Below are positions 35,901-51,300 of a DNA stretch of 64,000 bases, piece by piece (positions within the stretch are counted from its first letter, which is position 1; every line of letters begins with the position of its first letter). The notes below the pieces were generated by a model. That model saw nothing but the letters and a program-made list of their open reading frames with translations. It made no database searches and was not told the origin of the DNA. A program made the translations under genes and the position numbers. The stretch is from Chamaelirium japonicum (taxonomy: Eukaryota; Streptophyta; Magnoliopsida; Liliales; Melanthiaceae): assembly GCA_947650365.1 (NCBI GenBank), contig CANTAL010000002.1, positions 1,619,501 through 1,683,500 on the forward strand, in the 5' to 3' direction.

Positions 35901-38876
35901 AATAGATTGTGCGAATGGATTAGAATGGATCGTATGAATGAATTAGAGTGGATCATATGAATGAATTAGATTGGATCGTATGAATGAATTAGAATGGATC
36001 GTGCGAATGAATTAGAATGGATTGTACGAATGAATTAGAATGGATCGTACGAATGAATTAGAATCGATACATTCGCACGAATTAGAATGGATCGTACGAA
36101 TGAATTAGAATGGATCGTACGAATGAATTAGAATGGATCGTATTAATGAATTAGATTGGATCGTATAAATGAATTAGAATGGATCGTACGAATGAATTAG
36201 AATGGATCATGCTAATGAATTAGAATGGATCGTACGAATGAATTAGAGTGGATACATTCGTACAAATGAATTAGAATGGATACATTCGTACGAATGAATT
36301 AGAATGGATCGTACGAATGAATTAGAATGGATACATTCTCACGAATTTGAATGGATCGTACGAATGAATTAGAATGGATCGTACGAATGAATTAGAATGG
36401 ATCGTATGAATGAATTAGATTGGATCGTATAAATGAATTAGAATGGATCGTACGAATGAATTAGAATGGATCGTGCTAATGAATTAGAATGGATCGTACG
36501 AATGAATTAGAGTGAATACATTTGTACAAATGAATTAGAATGGATACATTCATGCGAATGAATTAGAATGGATCGTGCGAATGAATTAGAATGGATCATA
36601 CGAATGAATTAGAATAGATTGTGCTAATGAATTAGAATGGATCGTATGAATGAATTAGAATGGATACATTCGTGCGAATCCATTCTATTTCATTCGTACG
36701 ATCCATTCTAATTCATTCGCACGATCCATTCTAATTCATTCATACGATCCATTCTAATTCCTTCGTACGATCCATTCTAATTCATTCGTACGGTCCATTC
36801 TAATTCCTTCGTATGATCCATTCTAATTCATTCGTACGGTATGATTCATTCTAATTCATTCGTACGATTTATTCTAATTCAATCCATTCTAATTCATTCG
36901 TACGATCCATTCTAATTTCTTCGTATGATCTATTCTAATTCCTTCGTACGATCCATTCTATTTCATTCGTACGATCCATTCTAATTCATTCGTACGATCC
37001 ATTCTAATTCATTCGTACAATCCATTCTAATTCATTCGTACGATTCATTCTAATTCAATCCATTCTAATTCATTCCATTCTAATTCATTCGCACGATCCA
37101 TTCGCATTCACTCAAACGATCCATTCTAATTCATTCATACGATCCATTCTAATTCATTCATACAATCCATTCTAATTCATTCGTACGATCCATTCTAATT
37201 CATTCATACGATCCATTCTATTTCATTCGTACGATCCATTCTTACTCATTCGTACGATCCATCCTAATTCATTTGCACGAAGGTATCCATTCTAATTCAT
37301 TCGCACGATCCATTTTAATTCATTCATAATATCCATTCTAATTCATTCGTACGATCCATTCTAATTCATTCGTACGATCCATTCTAATTCATTCACACAA
37401 TCTATTCTAATTCATTCGTACGATCCATTCTAATTCATTCGCACGATCCATTCTAATTCATTCATACGATCCATTCTATTTCATTCGTACGATCCCTTCT
37501 TACTCATTCGTACGATCCATTCTAATTCATTCGCACGAATGGATCGTACGAATGAATTAGAATGGATCGTACGAATGAGTAAGAATGGATCGTACGAATG
37601 AGTAAGAATGGATCGTACGAATGAAATAGAATGGATCGTATGAATGAATTAGAATGGATCGTGAGAATGAATTAGAATGGATTGTACGAATGAATTAGAA
37701 TGGATCGTACGAATGAATTAGAATGGATACATTCGTGCGAATGAATTAGAATGGATCGTTTGAGTGAATGCGAATGGATCGTGCGAATGAATTAGAATGG
37801 ATCGTACGAATGAATTAGAATAGATTGTGCGAATGAATTAGAATGGATCGTACGAATGAAATAGATTGGATCGTACGAATGAATTAGAATGGATCGTACG
37901 AATGAGTAAGAATGGATTGAATTAGAATGAATTAGAATGGATACATTCGTGCAAAAGAATTAGAATGGATCGTACGAATGAAATAGAATGGATCGTACGA
38001 ATGTATTAGAATGGATCGTACGAATGAATTGGAATGGATTGAATTAGAATGGATCGTACGATAAGAATGGATCGTACGAATGAAATAGAATAGATCGTAC
38101 GGATAAATGAATTTGGATCGTACGAATGAGTTAGACAGGATACATTTGTGCAAAAGAATTAGAATGGATTGAACGAATGAATTAGAATGGATCGTTTGAG
38201 TGAATGCGAATGGATCGTGCGAATGAATTAGAATGGATTGTACGAATGAAATAGAATGGATCGTATGAATGAATTAGAATGGATTGAATTAGAATGAATC
38301 GTACAAATGAATTAGAATGAATCATACCGTACGAATGAATTAGAATGGATCATACAAAGGAATTAGAATGGATCGTACGAATGAATTAGAATGGATCGTA
38401 CGAATGAATTAGAATGGATCGTACGAAGGAATTAGAATGGATCATACGAAGGAATTAGAATGGATAGTACGAATGAATTAGAATAGATACCTTCGTGCAA
38501 ATGAATTAGAATGGATCATACGAATGAGTAAGAATGGATCGTACGAATAAAATAGAATGGATCGTATGAATGAATTAGAATGGATCGTGTGAATGAATTA
38601 GAATGGATCGTACGAATGAATTAGAATGGATCGTACGAATGAATTAGAATGGATTATATGAATGAATTAGAATGGATCGTGCGAATGAATTAGAATGGAT
38701 TGTACGAATGAAATAGAAAATGGGTCATACGAATGAAATAGAATGGATCGTACGAATGAATTAGAATGGATCGTATGAATCGTATGATTCATTCTAATTA
38801 GAGTGGATACATTCGTACAAATGAATTAGAATGGATCGTATGAAGGAATTAGAATGGATCGTACGAATGAATTCGA
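32935..38876. repeat. Satellite tile right of the retrotransposon
   Basis: Orientation map: R 32935-33494, F 33495-33543, R 33544-34461, F 34462-34858, R 34859-35681, F 35682-36666, R 36667-37537, F 37538-38876. The 49-bp F insert at 33495 is the reverse complement of the J1 mini-cassette seen elsewhere. The composite marker occurs in R form at 34234 and 36822 and in F form at 38277, showing the same marker on both strands within 4 kb. Confidence 0.85.
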
Positions 38877-41800
38877 ATGTATCCTTTCTAATTCATTCGT
38901 ACGATCCATTCTAATTCCTTCGTACGATCCATTCTAATTCATTCGTACGATCCATTCTAATTCATTCGCATGATCCATTCTAATTCATTCGCACGATCCA
39001 TTCTAATTCATTCGTACGATCCATTCTAATTCATTCGTACGATCCATTCTAATTCATTCGTACGATCCATTCTAATTCATTCATATGATCCATTCTAATT
39101 CATTCGCACGATCCATTCTAATTCATTCGTACGATCCATTCTATTTCATTCGTATGACCCATTCTAATTCATAACTACGATCCATTCTAATTCTTTCGTA
39201 CGATCCATTCTAATTCATTCGCACGATCCATTCTAATTCATTCGTACGATCCATTCTATTTCATTCGTATGACCCATTCTAATTCATAAGTACGATCCAT
39301 TCTAATTCATTCGCACGATCCATCCTAATTCATTCATACGAATCCATTCTATTTCATTCGTACGATCTATTCTATTTCATTCGTATGATCTATTCTAATT
39401 CATTCATACGATCCATTATAATTCATTCGTACGATCCATTCTAATTCATTCGCACGCTATTCTAATTCATTCGTAGGTTCCATTCTAATTCATTACTACG
39501 ATCCATTCTAATTCATTCGTACGATCCATTCTAATTCATTCGTACGATCCATTCTAATTCATTCGTACGATCCATTCTAATTCATTCGTACGATCCATTC
39601 TAATTCATGCGCACAATCTATTCCAATTCATTCACACGATCTATTCTAATTCATTCGTACGATCCATTCTAATTCATTCGTACGATCCATTCTTACTCAT
39701 TCGTACGATCCATTCTAATTCATTCGCACGATCCATTCTAATTCATTCATACAATCCATTCTACTTCTTTTGCACGAATGTATCCATTCTAATTCATTCG
39801 TACGATCCATTCTAATTCATTCACACTCATACGATCCATTCTAATTCATTCGCACGAATGAATTAGAATGGATCTGGATCGTGTATCCATTCTAATTCAT
39901 TCGTACGATCCATTCTAATTCCTTCGTATGATCCATTCTAATTCATTCGCACGAATGTAGCCATTCTAATACATTCGTACGATCCATGCTAATTCATTCA
40001 TACGGTATGATTCATTCTAAACGATCCATTCTAATTCATTCGCACAATCATTCGTGCGAATGAATTAGAACGGATCGTATGAATGAATTAGAGTGGATAC
40101 ATTCGTACAAATGAATTAGAATGGATCGTACGAATGAATTAGAATTCGCACGAATGAGTAAGAATGGATCGTGCGAATGAATTAGAGTGGATCATATGAA
40201 TGAATTAGAATGGATCGTATGAATGAATTAGAATGGATCGTGCGAATGAATTAGAATGGATCGTGCGAATGAATTAGAATGGATCGTACGAATGAATTAG
40301 AATGGGTCGTACGAATGAATTAGAATGGATACACGATCCAGATCCATTCTAATTCATTCATACGATCCATTCTTACTCATTCGTACGATCCATTCGTATC
40401 CATTCTAATTCATTCGTACGATCTATTCTAATTCATTAGTACGATCCATTCTAATTCATTAATACGATCCAATCTAATTCATTCATACGATCCATTCTAA
40501 TTCATTCGTACGATCCATTCTAATTCATTCGCACGATCCATTCTAATTCATTCGCACGATCCATTCTAATTCATTCATACGATCCATTCTAATACATTCG
40601 TACGATTCATTCTAATTCAATCCATTCTAATTCATTCGTACGATCCATTCTAATTCATTCGTACGATCCATTCTAATTCATTCATACGATCCATTCTAAT
40701 TCATTCGTACAATCCATTCTAATTCATTCGCACGATCCATTCGCATTCACTCAAACGATCCATTCTAATTCATTCATATGATCCATTCTAATTCATTCGC
40801 ACGAATGTATCCATTCTAATTCATTCGTACGATCCATTCTTATTCATTTGTACAAATGTATCCACTCTAATTCATTCATACGATCCATTCTAATTCATTC
40901 GCACGAATGTATCCATTCTAATTCATTCATACGATACATTCTAATTCATTCATAAAATCCATTCTAATGGATCGTGCGAATGAATTAGAATGGATCGTAC
41001 GAATGAATTGGAATTGATACATTCGTGTGAATGAATTAGAATGGATCGTACGAATGAAATAGAATGGATCGTATGAATGAATTAGAATGGATCGTGCGAA
41101 TGAATTAGAATGGATCGTACGAATGAAATAGAATGGATTCGCACGAATGTATCCGAATGGATCGTACGAAGGAATTAGAATGGATTGTACGAAGGAATTA
41201 GAATGGATAGTACGAATGAATTAGATTGGATACCTTCGTGCAAATGAATTAGAATGGATCGTACGAATGAGTAAGAATAGATCGTACGAATGAAATAGAA
41301 TGGATCGTATGAATGAATTAGAATGGATCGTGAGAATGAATTAGAATGGATCGTACGAATGAATTAGAATACATGGTGCGAATGAATTAGAATGGATCGT
41401 ACGAATGAATTAGAATGGATCGTACGAATGAATTAGAATGGATCGTATGCATGAATTTGAATGGATCGTACGAATGAATTAGAATGGATCGTACGAAGGA
41501 ATTAGAATGGATCGTATGAATGAATTAGAATGGATCGTGCGAATGAATTAGAATGGATCGTACGAATGAAATAGAATGGATTCGCACGAATGTATCCATT
41601 CTAATTCATTCATACGATCCATTCTAATTCATTCATATGATCCATTCTATTTCATTCGTACGATCCATTCTTACTCATTCGTACGATCCATTCTAATTCA
41701 TTTGCACGAAGGTATCCATTCTAATTCATTCGTACTATCCATTCTAATTCCTTCGTACGATCCATTCTAATTCCTTCGTATGATCCATTCTAATTCATTT

Positions 41801-43232
41801 GTATGATCCATTCTAATTCATTCGTACGATTCATTTTAATTCCTTCGTATGATCCATTATAATTCATTCGTACGGTATGATTCATTCTAATTCATTCGTA
41901 CGATTCATTCTAATTCAATCCATTCTAATTCATTCGTACGATCCATTCTAATTCATTCGTACGTACGATCCATTCTATCTCATTCGTACAATCCATTCTA
42001 TTTCATTCGTACGATCCATTCTAATTCATTCGCACGATCCATTCTAATTCATTCGCATGATCCATTCTAATTCATTCGTACGATCGATTCTAATTCATTC
42101 ATACGATCCATTCTAATTCATTCGCACGAATGTATCCATTCTAATTCATTCGTACGATCCATTCTAATTCATTCGTACGATCCATTCTAATTCCTTCGTA
42201 TGATCCATTCTAATTCATTCGCACGAATGAATTAGAATGGATCGTACGAATGAGTAAGAATGGATAGTACGAATGAATTAGAATGGATTGAATTAGAATG
42301 AATCGTATGAATGAATTAGAATGGATCTTACGAATGAATTAGAATGGATTGAATTAGAATGAATCGTACGAATGAATTAGAATGAATCATACCGTACGAA
42401 TGAATTAGAATGGATCATACGAAGGAATTAGAATAGATCGTACGAATGAATTAGAATGAATTAGAATAGATTGTGCGAATGAATTAGAATGGATCGTACG
42501 AATGAATTAGAATGGATCGTATGAATCGTACGATCCATTCTAATTCAATCGTACGATCCATTCTAATTCGTTCGTACGATCCATTCTAATTCCTTCGTAT
42601 GATCCATTCTAATTCATTCGTACGGTATGATTCATTCTAATTCATTCGTACGATTCATTCTAATTCAATCCATTCTAATTCATTCGTACGATCCATTCTA
42701 ATTCATTCGTACGATTCATTCTAATTCAATCCATTCTAATTCATTCGTACGATCCATTCTTACTCATTCGTACGATCCATTCTAATTCATTCGTGCGATC
42801 CATTCAAATTAGAATAGATCGTATGAATGAATTAGAATGGATCGTGCGAATGAATTAGAATGGATCGTACGAATGAAATAGAATGGATACATTCGTGCGA
42901 ATGAATTAGAATGGATCATATGAATGAATTAGAATGGATCGTACAAATGAATTAGAATGGATTGCATTAGAATGAATCGTACGAATGAATTAGAATGAAT
43001 CATACCGTACGAATGAATTAGCATGGATTGAATTAGAATGAATCGTACGAATGAATTAGAATGAATCATGCCGTACAAATGAATTAGAATGGATCATACG
43101 AAGGAATTAGAATGGATCGTACGAATGAATTAGAATAGATCGTACGAAGGAATTAGAATGGATCGTATGAATGAATTAGAATGGATCGTGCGAATGAATT
43201 AGAATGGATCGTACGAATGAAATAGAATGGAT
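38877..43232. repeat. Satellite tile with frequent turns
   Basis: Orientation map: R 38877-39857, F 39858-39874, R 39875-40050, F 40051-40329, R 40330-40970, F 40971-41581, R 41582-42225, F 42226-42524, R 42525-42798, F 42799-43232. The composite marker appears in opposite orientations at 41863 (R), 42342 (F), 42613 (R), 42953 (F) and 43021 (F), with the last two in direct tandem. A single-arm J2 remnant lies at 41131-41160. Confidence 0.85.
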
Positions 43233-46200
43233 TAGCACGAATGTATCCATTCTAATTCATTCATACGATCCATTCTAATTCATTAGCACAATCTATTCTA
43301 ATTCATTCGTACGATCCATTGTAATTCATTCGCACGATCCATTCTAATTCATTCGCACGAATGTATCCATTCTAATTCATTTGTACGAATGTATCCACTC
43401 TAATTCATTCGTACGATCCATTCTAATTCATTAGCACGATCCATTCTAATTCATTCATACGATCCATTCTAATTCGTTTATACGATCCAATCTAATTCAT
43501 TCATACGATCCATTCTAATTCATTCGTACGATCTATTCTAATTCATTCGTACGATCCATTCTAATTCGTGCGAATGTATCCATTTTAATTCATTCGTACG
43601 ATCCATTCTAATTCATTCGTACGAATGTATCCATTCTAATTCATTTGTATGAATGTATCCACTCTAATTCATTCTAATTCATGCGCATGATCTATTCTAA
43701 TTCATTCATACGATCCATTCTAATTCATTCATATGATCCATTCTAATTCATTCGCACGATCCATTCTTACTCATTCGTATGATCCATTCTAATTCATTCG
43801 CACGAATGTATCCATTCTAATTCATTCGTACGATCCATTCTAATTCATTCGTACGATCCATTCTATTTCATTCGCACGATCTATTCTAATTCATTCATAT
43901 GATCCAATCTAATTCATTCGCACGATCCATTCTAATTCATTCATACGATCCATTCTAATTCCTTCGTACGATCCATTCTAATTCATTCGCACGATCCATT
44001 CTAATTCATTCTAATCCATTCTAATTCATTCGTACGATCTATTCTAATTCATTCATACGATCCATTCTAATTCATTCGTACGATCCATTCTAATTTATTC
44101 GCACGATCAATTCTAATTCATTCGCACGATCCATTCTAATTCATTCGCACGAATGAATCCATTCTAATTCATTCGTACGATCCATTCTAATTCATTCATA
44201 CGATCCATTCTAATTTATTCACACGATCCATTCTAATTCATTCGTACGATCTATTCTATTTCATTCGTACAATCCATTGTTACTCAATCGTATGATCCAT
44301 TCTAATCCATTCGCACAATCTATTCTAATTCATTCATACGATCCATTCTAATTCAATCGCACGATCCATTCTATTTCATTCGTACGATTCATTCTAATTC
44401 AATCCATTCTAATTCATTCTCATGATCCATTCTAATTCATTCGTACGATCGATTCTAATTCATTCATATGATCCATTCTAATTCATTCGCACGAATGTAT
44501 CCATTCTAATTCATTCGTACGATCCATTCTAATTCATTCGCACAATCTATTCTAATTCATTCATACGATCCATTCTAATTTATTCGCACGATCCATTCTA
44601 ATTCATTCATACGATCCATTCTAATTCATTCATATGATCCATTCTAATTCATTCGCACGATCCATTCTTACTCATTCGTATGATCCATTCTAATTCATTC
44701 GCACGAATGTATCCATTCTAATTCATTCGTACGATCCATTCTAATTCATTCGTACGATCCATTCTAATTCCTTCGTATGATCCATTCTAATTCATTCACA
44801 CGAATGTATCCATTCTAATTCATTCGTACGATCCATTCTAATTCATTCGCACGATCCATTCTAATTCATTCATAAGATCCATTCTAATTCCTTCGTACGA
44901 TCCATTCTAATTCATTCGTACGATCCATTCTAATTCATTCGCACGATCCATTCTAGTTCATTCGTACGATCCATTCTTTTTCATTCATACGATCCATTCT
45001 AATTCATTCATACGATCCATTCTAATTCATTCGCACGATCCATTCTAATTCATTCGCATGATCCATTCTAATTCATTCGTACGATCGATTCTAATTCATT
45101 CATACGATCCATTCTAATTCATTCGCACGAATGTATCCATTCTAATTCATTCGTACGATCCATTCTAATTCATTCATACGATCCATCCTAATTCATTCGC
45201 ACGAATGTATCCATTCTAATTCATTCGTATAATCCATTCTATTTCATTCGTACGATCCATTCTTACTCATTCGTACGATCCATTCGTATCCATTCTAATT
45301 CATTCGTACGATCTATTTTAATTCATTCGTACGATCCATTCTAATTCATTAATACGATCCAATCTAATTCATTCATACGATCTATTCTAATTCATTCGTA
45401 CGATCCATTCTAATTCATTCGCACGATCCATTCTAATTCATTCGCACGAATGTATCCATTCTAATTCATTTGTACGAATGTATCCACTCTAATTCATTCG
45501 TACGATCCATTCTAATTCATTAGCACGATCCATTCTAATTCATTCGTACGATCCATTCTAATTCATTTATACGATCCAATCTAATTTATTCATACGATCC
45601 ATTCTAATTCATTCGTACGATCCATTCTAATTCATTCGTACGATCCATTCTAATTCGTGCGAATGTATCCATTCTAATTCATTCGTACGATCCATTCTAA
45701 TTCATTCGTACGAATGTATCCATTCTAATTCATTTGTACGAATGTATCCACTCTAATTCATTCGTACGATCCATTCTAATTCACTAGCACGATCCATTCT
45801 AATTCATTCGTACGATCCATTCTAATTAATTTATACGATCCAATCTAATTCATTCATATGATCCATTCTAATTCATTCTTACGATCCATTCTAATTCATT
45901 CGTACGATCCATTCTAATTCGTGCGAATGTATCCATTCTAATTCATTCGTACGATCCATTCTAATTCATTCGTACAATCCATTCTAATTCATTCGCACGA
46001 TCCATTCTAATTCATTCGCATGATCCATTCTAATTCATTCGTACGATCGATTCTAATTCATCCATTCTAATTCATTCGTACTATCCATTCTAATTCCTTC
46101 GTACGATCCATTCTAATTCATTCGCACGAATGTATCCATTCTAATTCATTCGTACGAATGGATCGTATGAATGAATTAGAATGGATCGTACGAATGAATT

Positions 46201-48318
46201 AGAATGGATCGTGCTAATGAATTAGAATGGATCGTACGAATGAATTAGAATAGATTGTGCGAATGAATTAGAATGGATCGTACGAATGAATTAGAATGGA
46301 TCGTACGAATGAATTAGACTAGATTGTGCGAATGGATTAGAATGGATCATACGATTGAGTAAGAATGGATTGTACGAATGAAATAGAATAGATCGTACGA
46401 ATGAATTAGAATGGATCGTATGAATGAATTAGAATCGATCGTACGAATGAGTAAGAATGGATCGTACGAATGAATTAGAATGGATTGAATTAGAATGAAT
46501 CGTATGAATGAATTAGAATGTATCGTACGAATGAATTAGAATGGATCGTGCGAATGAATTAGAATGGGTCGTACGAATGAATTAGAATGGATACACGATC
46601 CAGATCCATTCTAATTCATTTGCACAATCTATTCTCATACAATCCATTCTAATTCATTCGCACGAATGTATCCATTCTAATTCATTCGTACGATCCATTC
46701 TAATCCATTTGTACGAATGTATCCACTCTAATTCATTCATACGATCCATTCTAATTCATTCGCACGAATGTATCCATTCCAATTCATTCGTACGATCCAT
46801 TCTAATTCATTCGCACAATCTATTCTAATTCATTCGTACGATCAATTCTAATTCATTAGCATGATCCATTCTAATTCATTCGTACGATCTATTCTAATTC
46901 ATTCGTACGATCCATTCTAATTCATTCGTACGATCCATTCTAATTCCTTCGCACGATCCATTCTAATTCATTCGTACGATTCATTCTAATTCAATCCATT
47001 CTAACTCATTCGTACGATCCATTCTAATTCATTCGTACGATCCATTCTAATTCATTAGTACGATCCATTCTAATTAGAATAGATTGTATGAATTAGAATG
47101 GATCGTATGAATGAATTAGAATAGATCGTATGAATGAATTAGAATGGATTGAATTAGAATCAATCGTACGAATGAATTAGAATTGATCGTGTGAATGAAT
47201 TAGACTATGGATCGTACGAAGGAATTAGAATGGATCGTACGAATGAATTCGGATGTATCCTTTCTAATTCATTCGTACGATCCATTCTAATTAATTCGTA
47301 TGATCCATTCTAATTCATTCGTACGATCCATTCTAACTCATTCGCACGATCCATTCTAATTCATTCGCACGATCCTACGAATGAATTAGAATAGATTGTG
47401 CGAATGAATTAGAATGGATCTGGATCGTGTATCCATTCTAATTCATTGGTACGACCCATTCTAATTCATTCGTACGATCCATTCTTATTCATTCATATGA
47501 TCCATTCTATTTCATTCGTACGATCCATTCTTACTCATTCGTACGATCCATTCTAATTCATTCGCACGATCCATTCTAATTCATTCATATGATCCATTCT
47601 AATTCATTCGCACGAATGTATCCATTCTAATTCATTCGTACGATCCATTCTAATTCATTTGTACGAATGTATCCACTATAATTCATTCGTACAATCCATT
47701 CTAATTCATTTGTACGAATGTATCCTTTCTAATTCATTCGTACGATCCATTCTAATTCATTCGTACGATCCATTCTAATTCATTCGTACGATCTATTCTA
47801 ACTCATTCGCACGATCCATTCTAATTCATTCGCACGATCCTACGAATGAATTAGAATAGATTGTGCGAATGAATTAGAATGGATCTGGATCGTGTATCCA
47901 TTCTAATTCATTCGTACGACCCATTCTAATTCATTCGTATGATCCATTCTAATTCATTCGCACGATCCATTCTAATTCATTTGCACGATCCATTCTAATT
48001 CATTCATACGATCCATTCTAATTCATTCATATGATCCACTCTAATTCATTCATACGATCCATTCTAATCCATTCGCACAATGTATTCTAATTCATTCGTA
48101 CGATCCATTCTATTTCATTCGTACAATCCATTCTATTTCATTCGTACGATCCATTCTAATTCATTCGTACAATCCATTCTAATTCATTCGTACGATCCAT
48201 TCTAATTCATTCATACGATCCATTCTATTTAATTCGTACGATCCATTCTTACTCATTCGTACGATCCATCCTAATTCATTTGCACGAAGGTATCCATTCT
48301 AATTCATTCGTACGAATG
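43233..48318. repeat. Satellite tile with the longest R block and the long-range copy
   Basis: Orientation map: R 43233-46153 (2.9 kb, the longest R run), F 46154-46592, R 46593-47075, F 47076-47247, R 47248-47370, F 47371-47412, R 47413-47842, F 47843-47883, R 47884-48318. The two 41-42-bp F inserts are copies of one cassette (K3 turn followed by J1 turn) about 470 bp apart. Confidence 0.85.
45380..46896. repeat. Long-range duplicated segment, copy 2
   Basis: Partner of 16350-17866, in the same orientation and gapless by inspection. It includes the same internal 264-bp duplication and the same turns: R to F near 46153 and J1 near 46585. The retrotransposon lies between the two copies and is not part of either. 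Confidence 0.85.
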
Positions 48319-51300
48319 AAATAGAATGCATTGTACGAATGAAATAGAATGGATCGTACGAATGAATTAGAATGGATTGTACGAATGAATTAGAATGGAT
48401 CGTACGAATGAAATAGAATGGATCGTACGAATGAAATAGAATGGATCGTACGAATGAATTAGAATAGATTGTGCGAATGGATTAGAATGGATCGTATGAA
48501 TGAATTAGAGTGGATCATATGAATGAATTAGAATGGATCGTGTGAATGAATTAGAATGGATCGTGCGAATGAATTAGAATGGATCGTGCGAATGACTTAG
48601 AATGGATCGTACGAATGAATTAGAATGGGTCGTACGAATGAATTTGAATGAATACACGATCCAGATCCATTCTAATTCATTCGCACAATCTATTCTAATT
48701 CATTTGTAGGATCGTGCGAATAAATTAGAATGGATCGTGCGAATGAGTTAGAATGGATCGTACGAATGAATTAGAATGGATCGTACGAATGAATTAGAAT
48801 GGATCGTACGAATGAATTAGAAAGGATACATTCGTACAAATGAATTAGAATGGATCGTACGAATGAATTAGAGTGGATACATTCGTACAAATGAATTAGA
48901 ATGGATCGTACGAATGAATTAGAATGGATACATTCGTGCGAATGAATTAGAATGGATCATATGAATGAATTAGAATGGATCGTGCGAATGAATTAGAATG
49001 GATCGTACGAATGAGTAAGAAAGGATCGTATGAATGAAATAGAATGGATCGTATGAATGAATTAGAATGGATCGTACGAATGAATTAGAATGGGTCGTAC
49101 GAATGAATTAGAATGGATACACGATCCAGATCCATTCTAATTCATTCGTACAATCTATTCTAATTCATTCGTAGGATCGTGCGAATGAATTAGAATGGAT
49201 CGTGCGAATGAGTTAGAATGGATCATACGAATGAATTAGAATGGATCGTACGAATGAATTAGAATGGATCGTACGAATGAATTAGAAAGGATACATCCGA
49301 ATTCATTCGTACGATCCATTATAATTCCTTCGTACGATCCATAGTCTAATTCATTCGCACGATCCATTCTAATTCATTCGTAAGATTCATTCTAATTCAA
49401 TCCATTTAATTCATTCGTACGATCTATTCTAATTCATTCATACGATCCATTCTAATTCATACAATCTATTCTAATTAGAATGGACCGTACTAATGAATTA
49501 GAATGGATCGTACGAATGAATTAGAATGGATCGTACGAATGAATTAGAATGGATTGAATTAGAATGAATCGTACGAATGAATTAGAATGGATCGTGCGAA
49601 GGAATTAGAATGGATCGTACGAATGAATTAGAATGGATCGTACGAATCAATTAGAATAGATCGTACGAATGAATTAGAATGGATCATGCTAATGAATTAG
49701 AATTGATCGTACGAATGAATTAGAATAGATTGTGCGAATGAATTAGAATGGATCGTATGAATGAATTAGAGTGGATACATTCCTACAAATGGATTAGAAT
49801 GGATCGTACGAATGAATTACAATGGATACATTCGTGCGAATGAATTAGAATGGATCGTATGAGAATAGATTGTGCGAATGAATTAGAATGGATCTGGATC
49901 GTGTATCCATTCTAATTCATTCGTACGACCCATTCTAATTCATTCGCACGATCCATTCTAATTCATTCGTACGATTCATTCTAATTTAATCCATTCTAAT
50001 TCATTCGTACGATCCATTCTTACTCATTCGTACGATCGATTCTAATTCATTCATACGATCCATTCTAATTCATTCGTACGATCTATTCTATTTCATTCGT
50101 ACAAAACATTCTTACTCAATCGTATGATCCATTCTAATCCATTCGCACAATCTAGTCTAATTCATTCGTACGATCTATTCTAATTCATTCGTACGATTCA
50201 TTCTAATTCATTCGCACAATCTATTCTAATTCATTCGTACGATCCATTCTAATTCATTAGCACGATCCATTCTAATTCATTCGTACGATCCATTCTAAAT
50301 CATTCATACGATCCATTCGTACGAATGAATTAGAATGGATACATTCGTGCGAATCAATTAGAATGGATCGTACGAAGGAATTAGAATGGATAGTACGAAT
50401 GAATTAGAATGGATGAATTAGAATCGATCGTACGAATGAATTAGAATGGATCATGCGAATGAATTAGAATGGATCGTGCGAATGAATTGGAATGGATTGT
50501 ACGAATGAATTAGAATGGATCGTAGGAATGAATTAGAATGGATACATTCGCACGAATTAGAATGGATCGTACGAATGAATTAGAATGGATCGTACGAATG
50601 AATTAGAATGGATCGTATGAATGAATTAGATTGGATCGTATAAATGAGTTAGAATGGATCGTACGAATGAATTAGAATGGATCGTGCTAATGAATTATAA
50701 TGGATCGTACGATTGAATTAGAGTGGATACATTCGTACAAATGAATTAGAATGGATACGTTCGTACGAATGAATTAGAATGGATCGTACGAATGAATTAG
50801 AATGGATACATTCGTACGATCCATTCTAATTCCTTCGTACGATCCATTCTAATTAATTCGTACGATCCATTCTAATTCATTCGCATGATCCATTGAATTA
50901 GAATGGATACATTAGTGCGAATCCATTCTATTTCATTCGTATGATCCATTCTAATTCATTCGCACAATCTATTCTAATTCGTACAATCCATTCTAATTCA
51001 TTACTACGATCCATTCTAATTCATTCGCACAATCTATTCTAATTCATTCGTACGATCCATTCTAATTCATTCGTACGGTATGATTCATTAGAATGGATCA
51101 TATGAATGAATTAGAATGGATCGTACGAATGAATTAGAATAGATTGTGCGAATGAATTAGAATGGATCGTACGAAGGAATTAGAATGGATCGTACGAAGG
51201 AATTAGAATGGATAGTACGAATGAATTAGAATGGATACCTTCGTGCAAATGAATTAGAATGGATCGTACGAATGAGTAAGAATGGATCGTACGAATGAAA

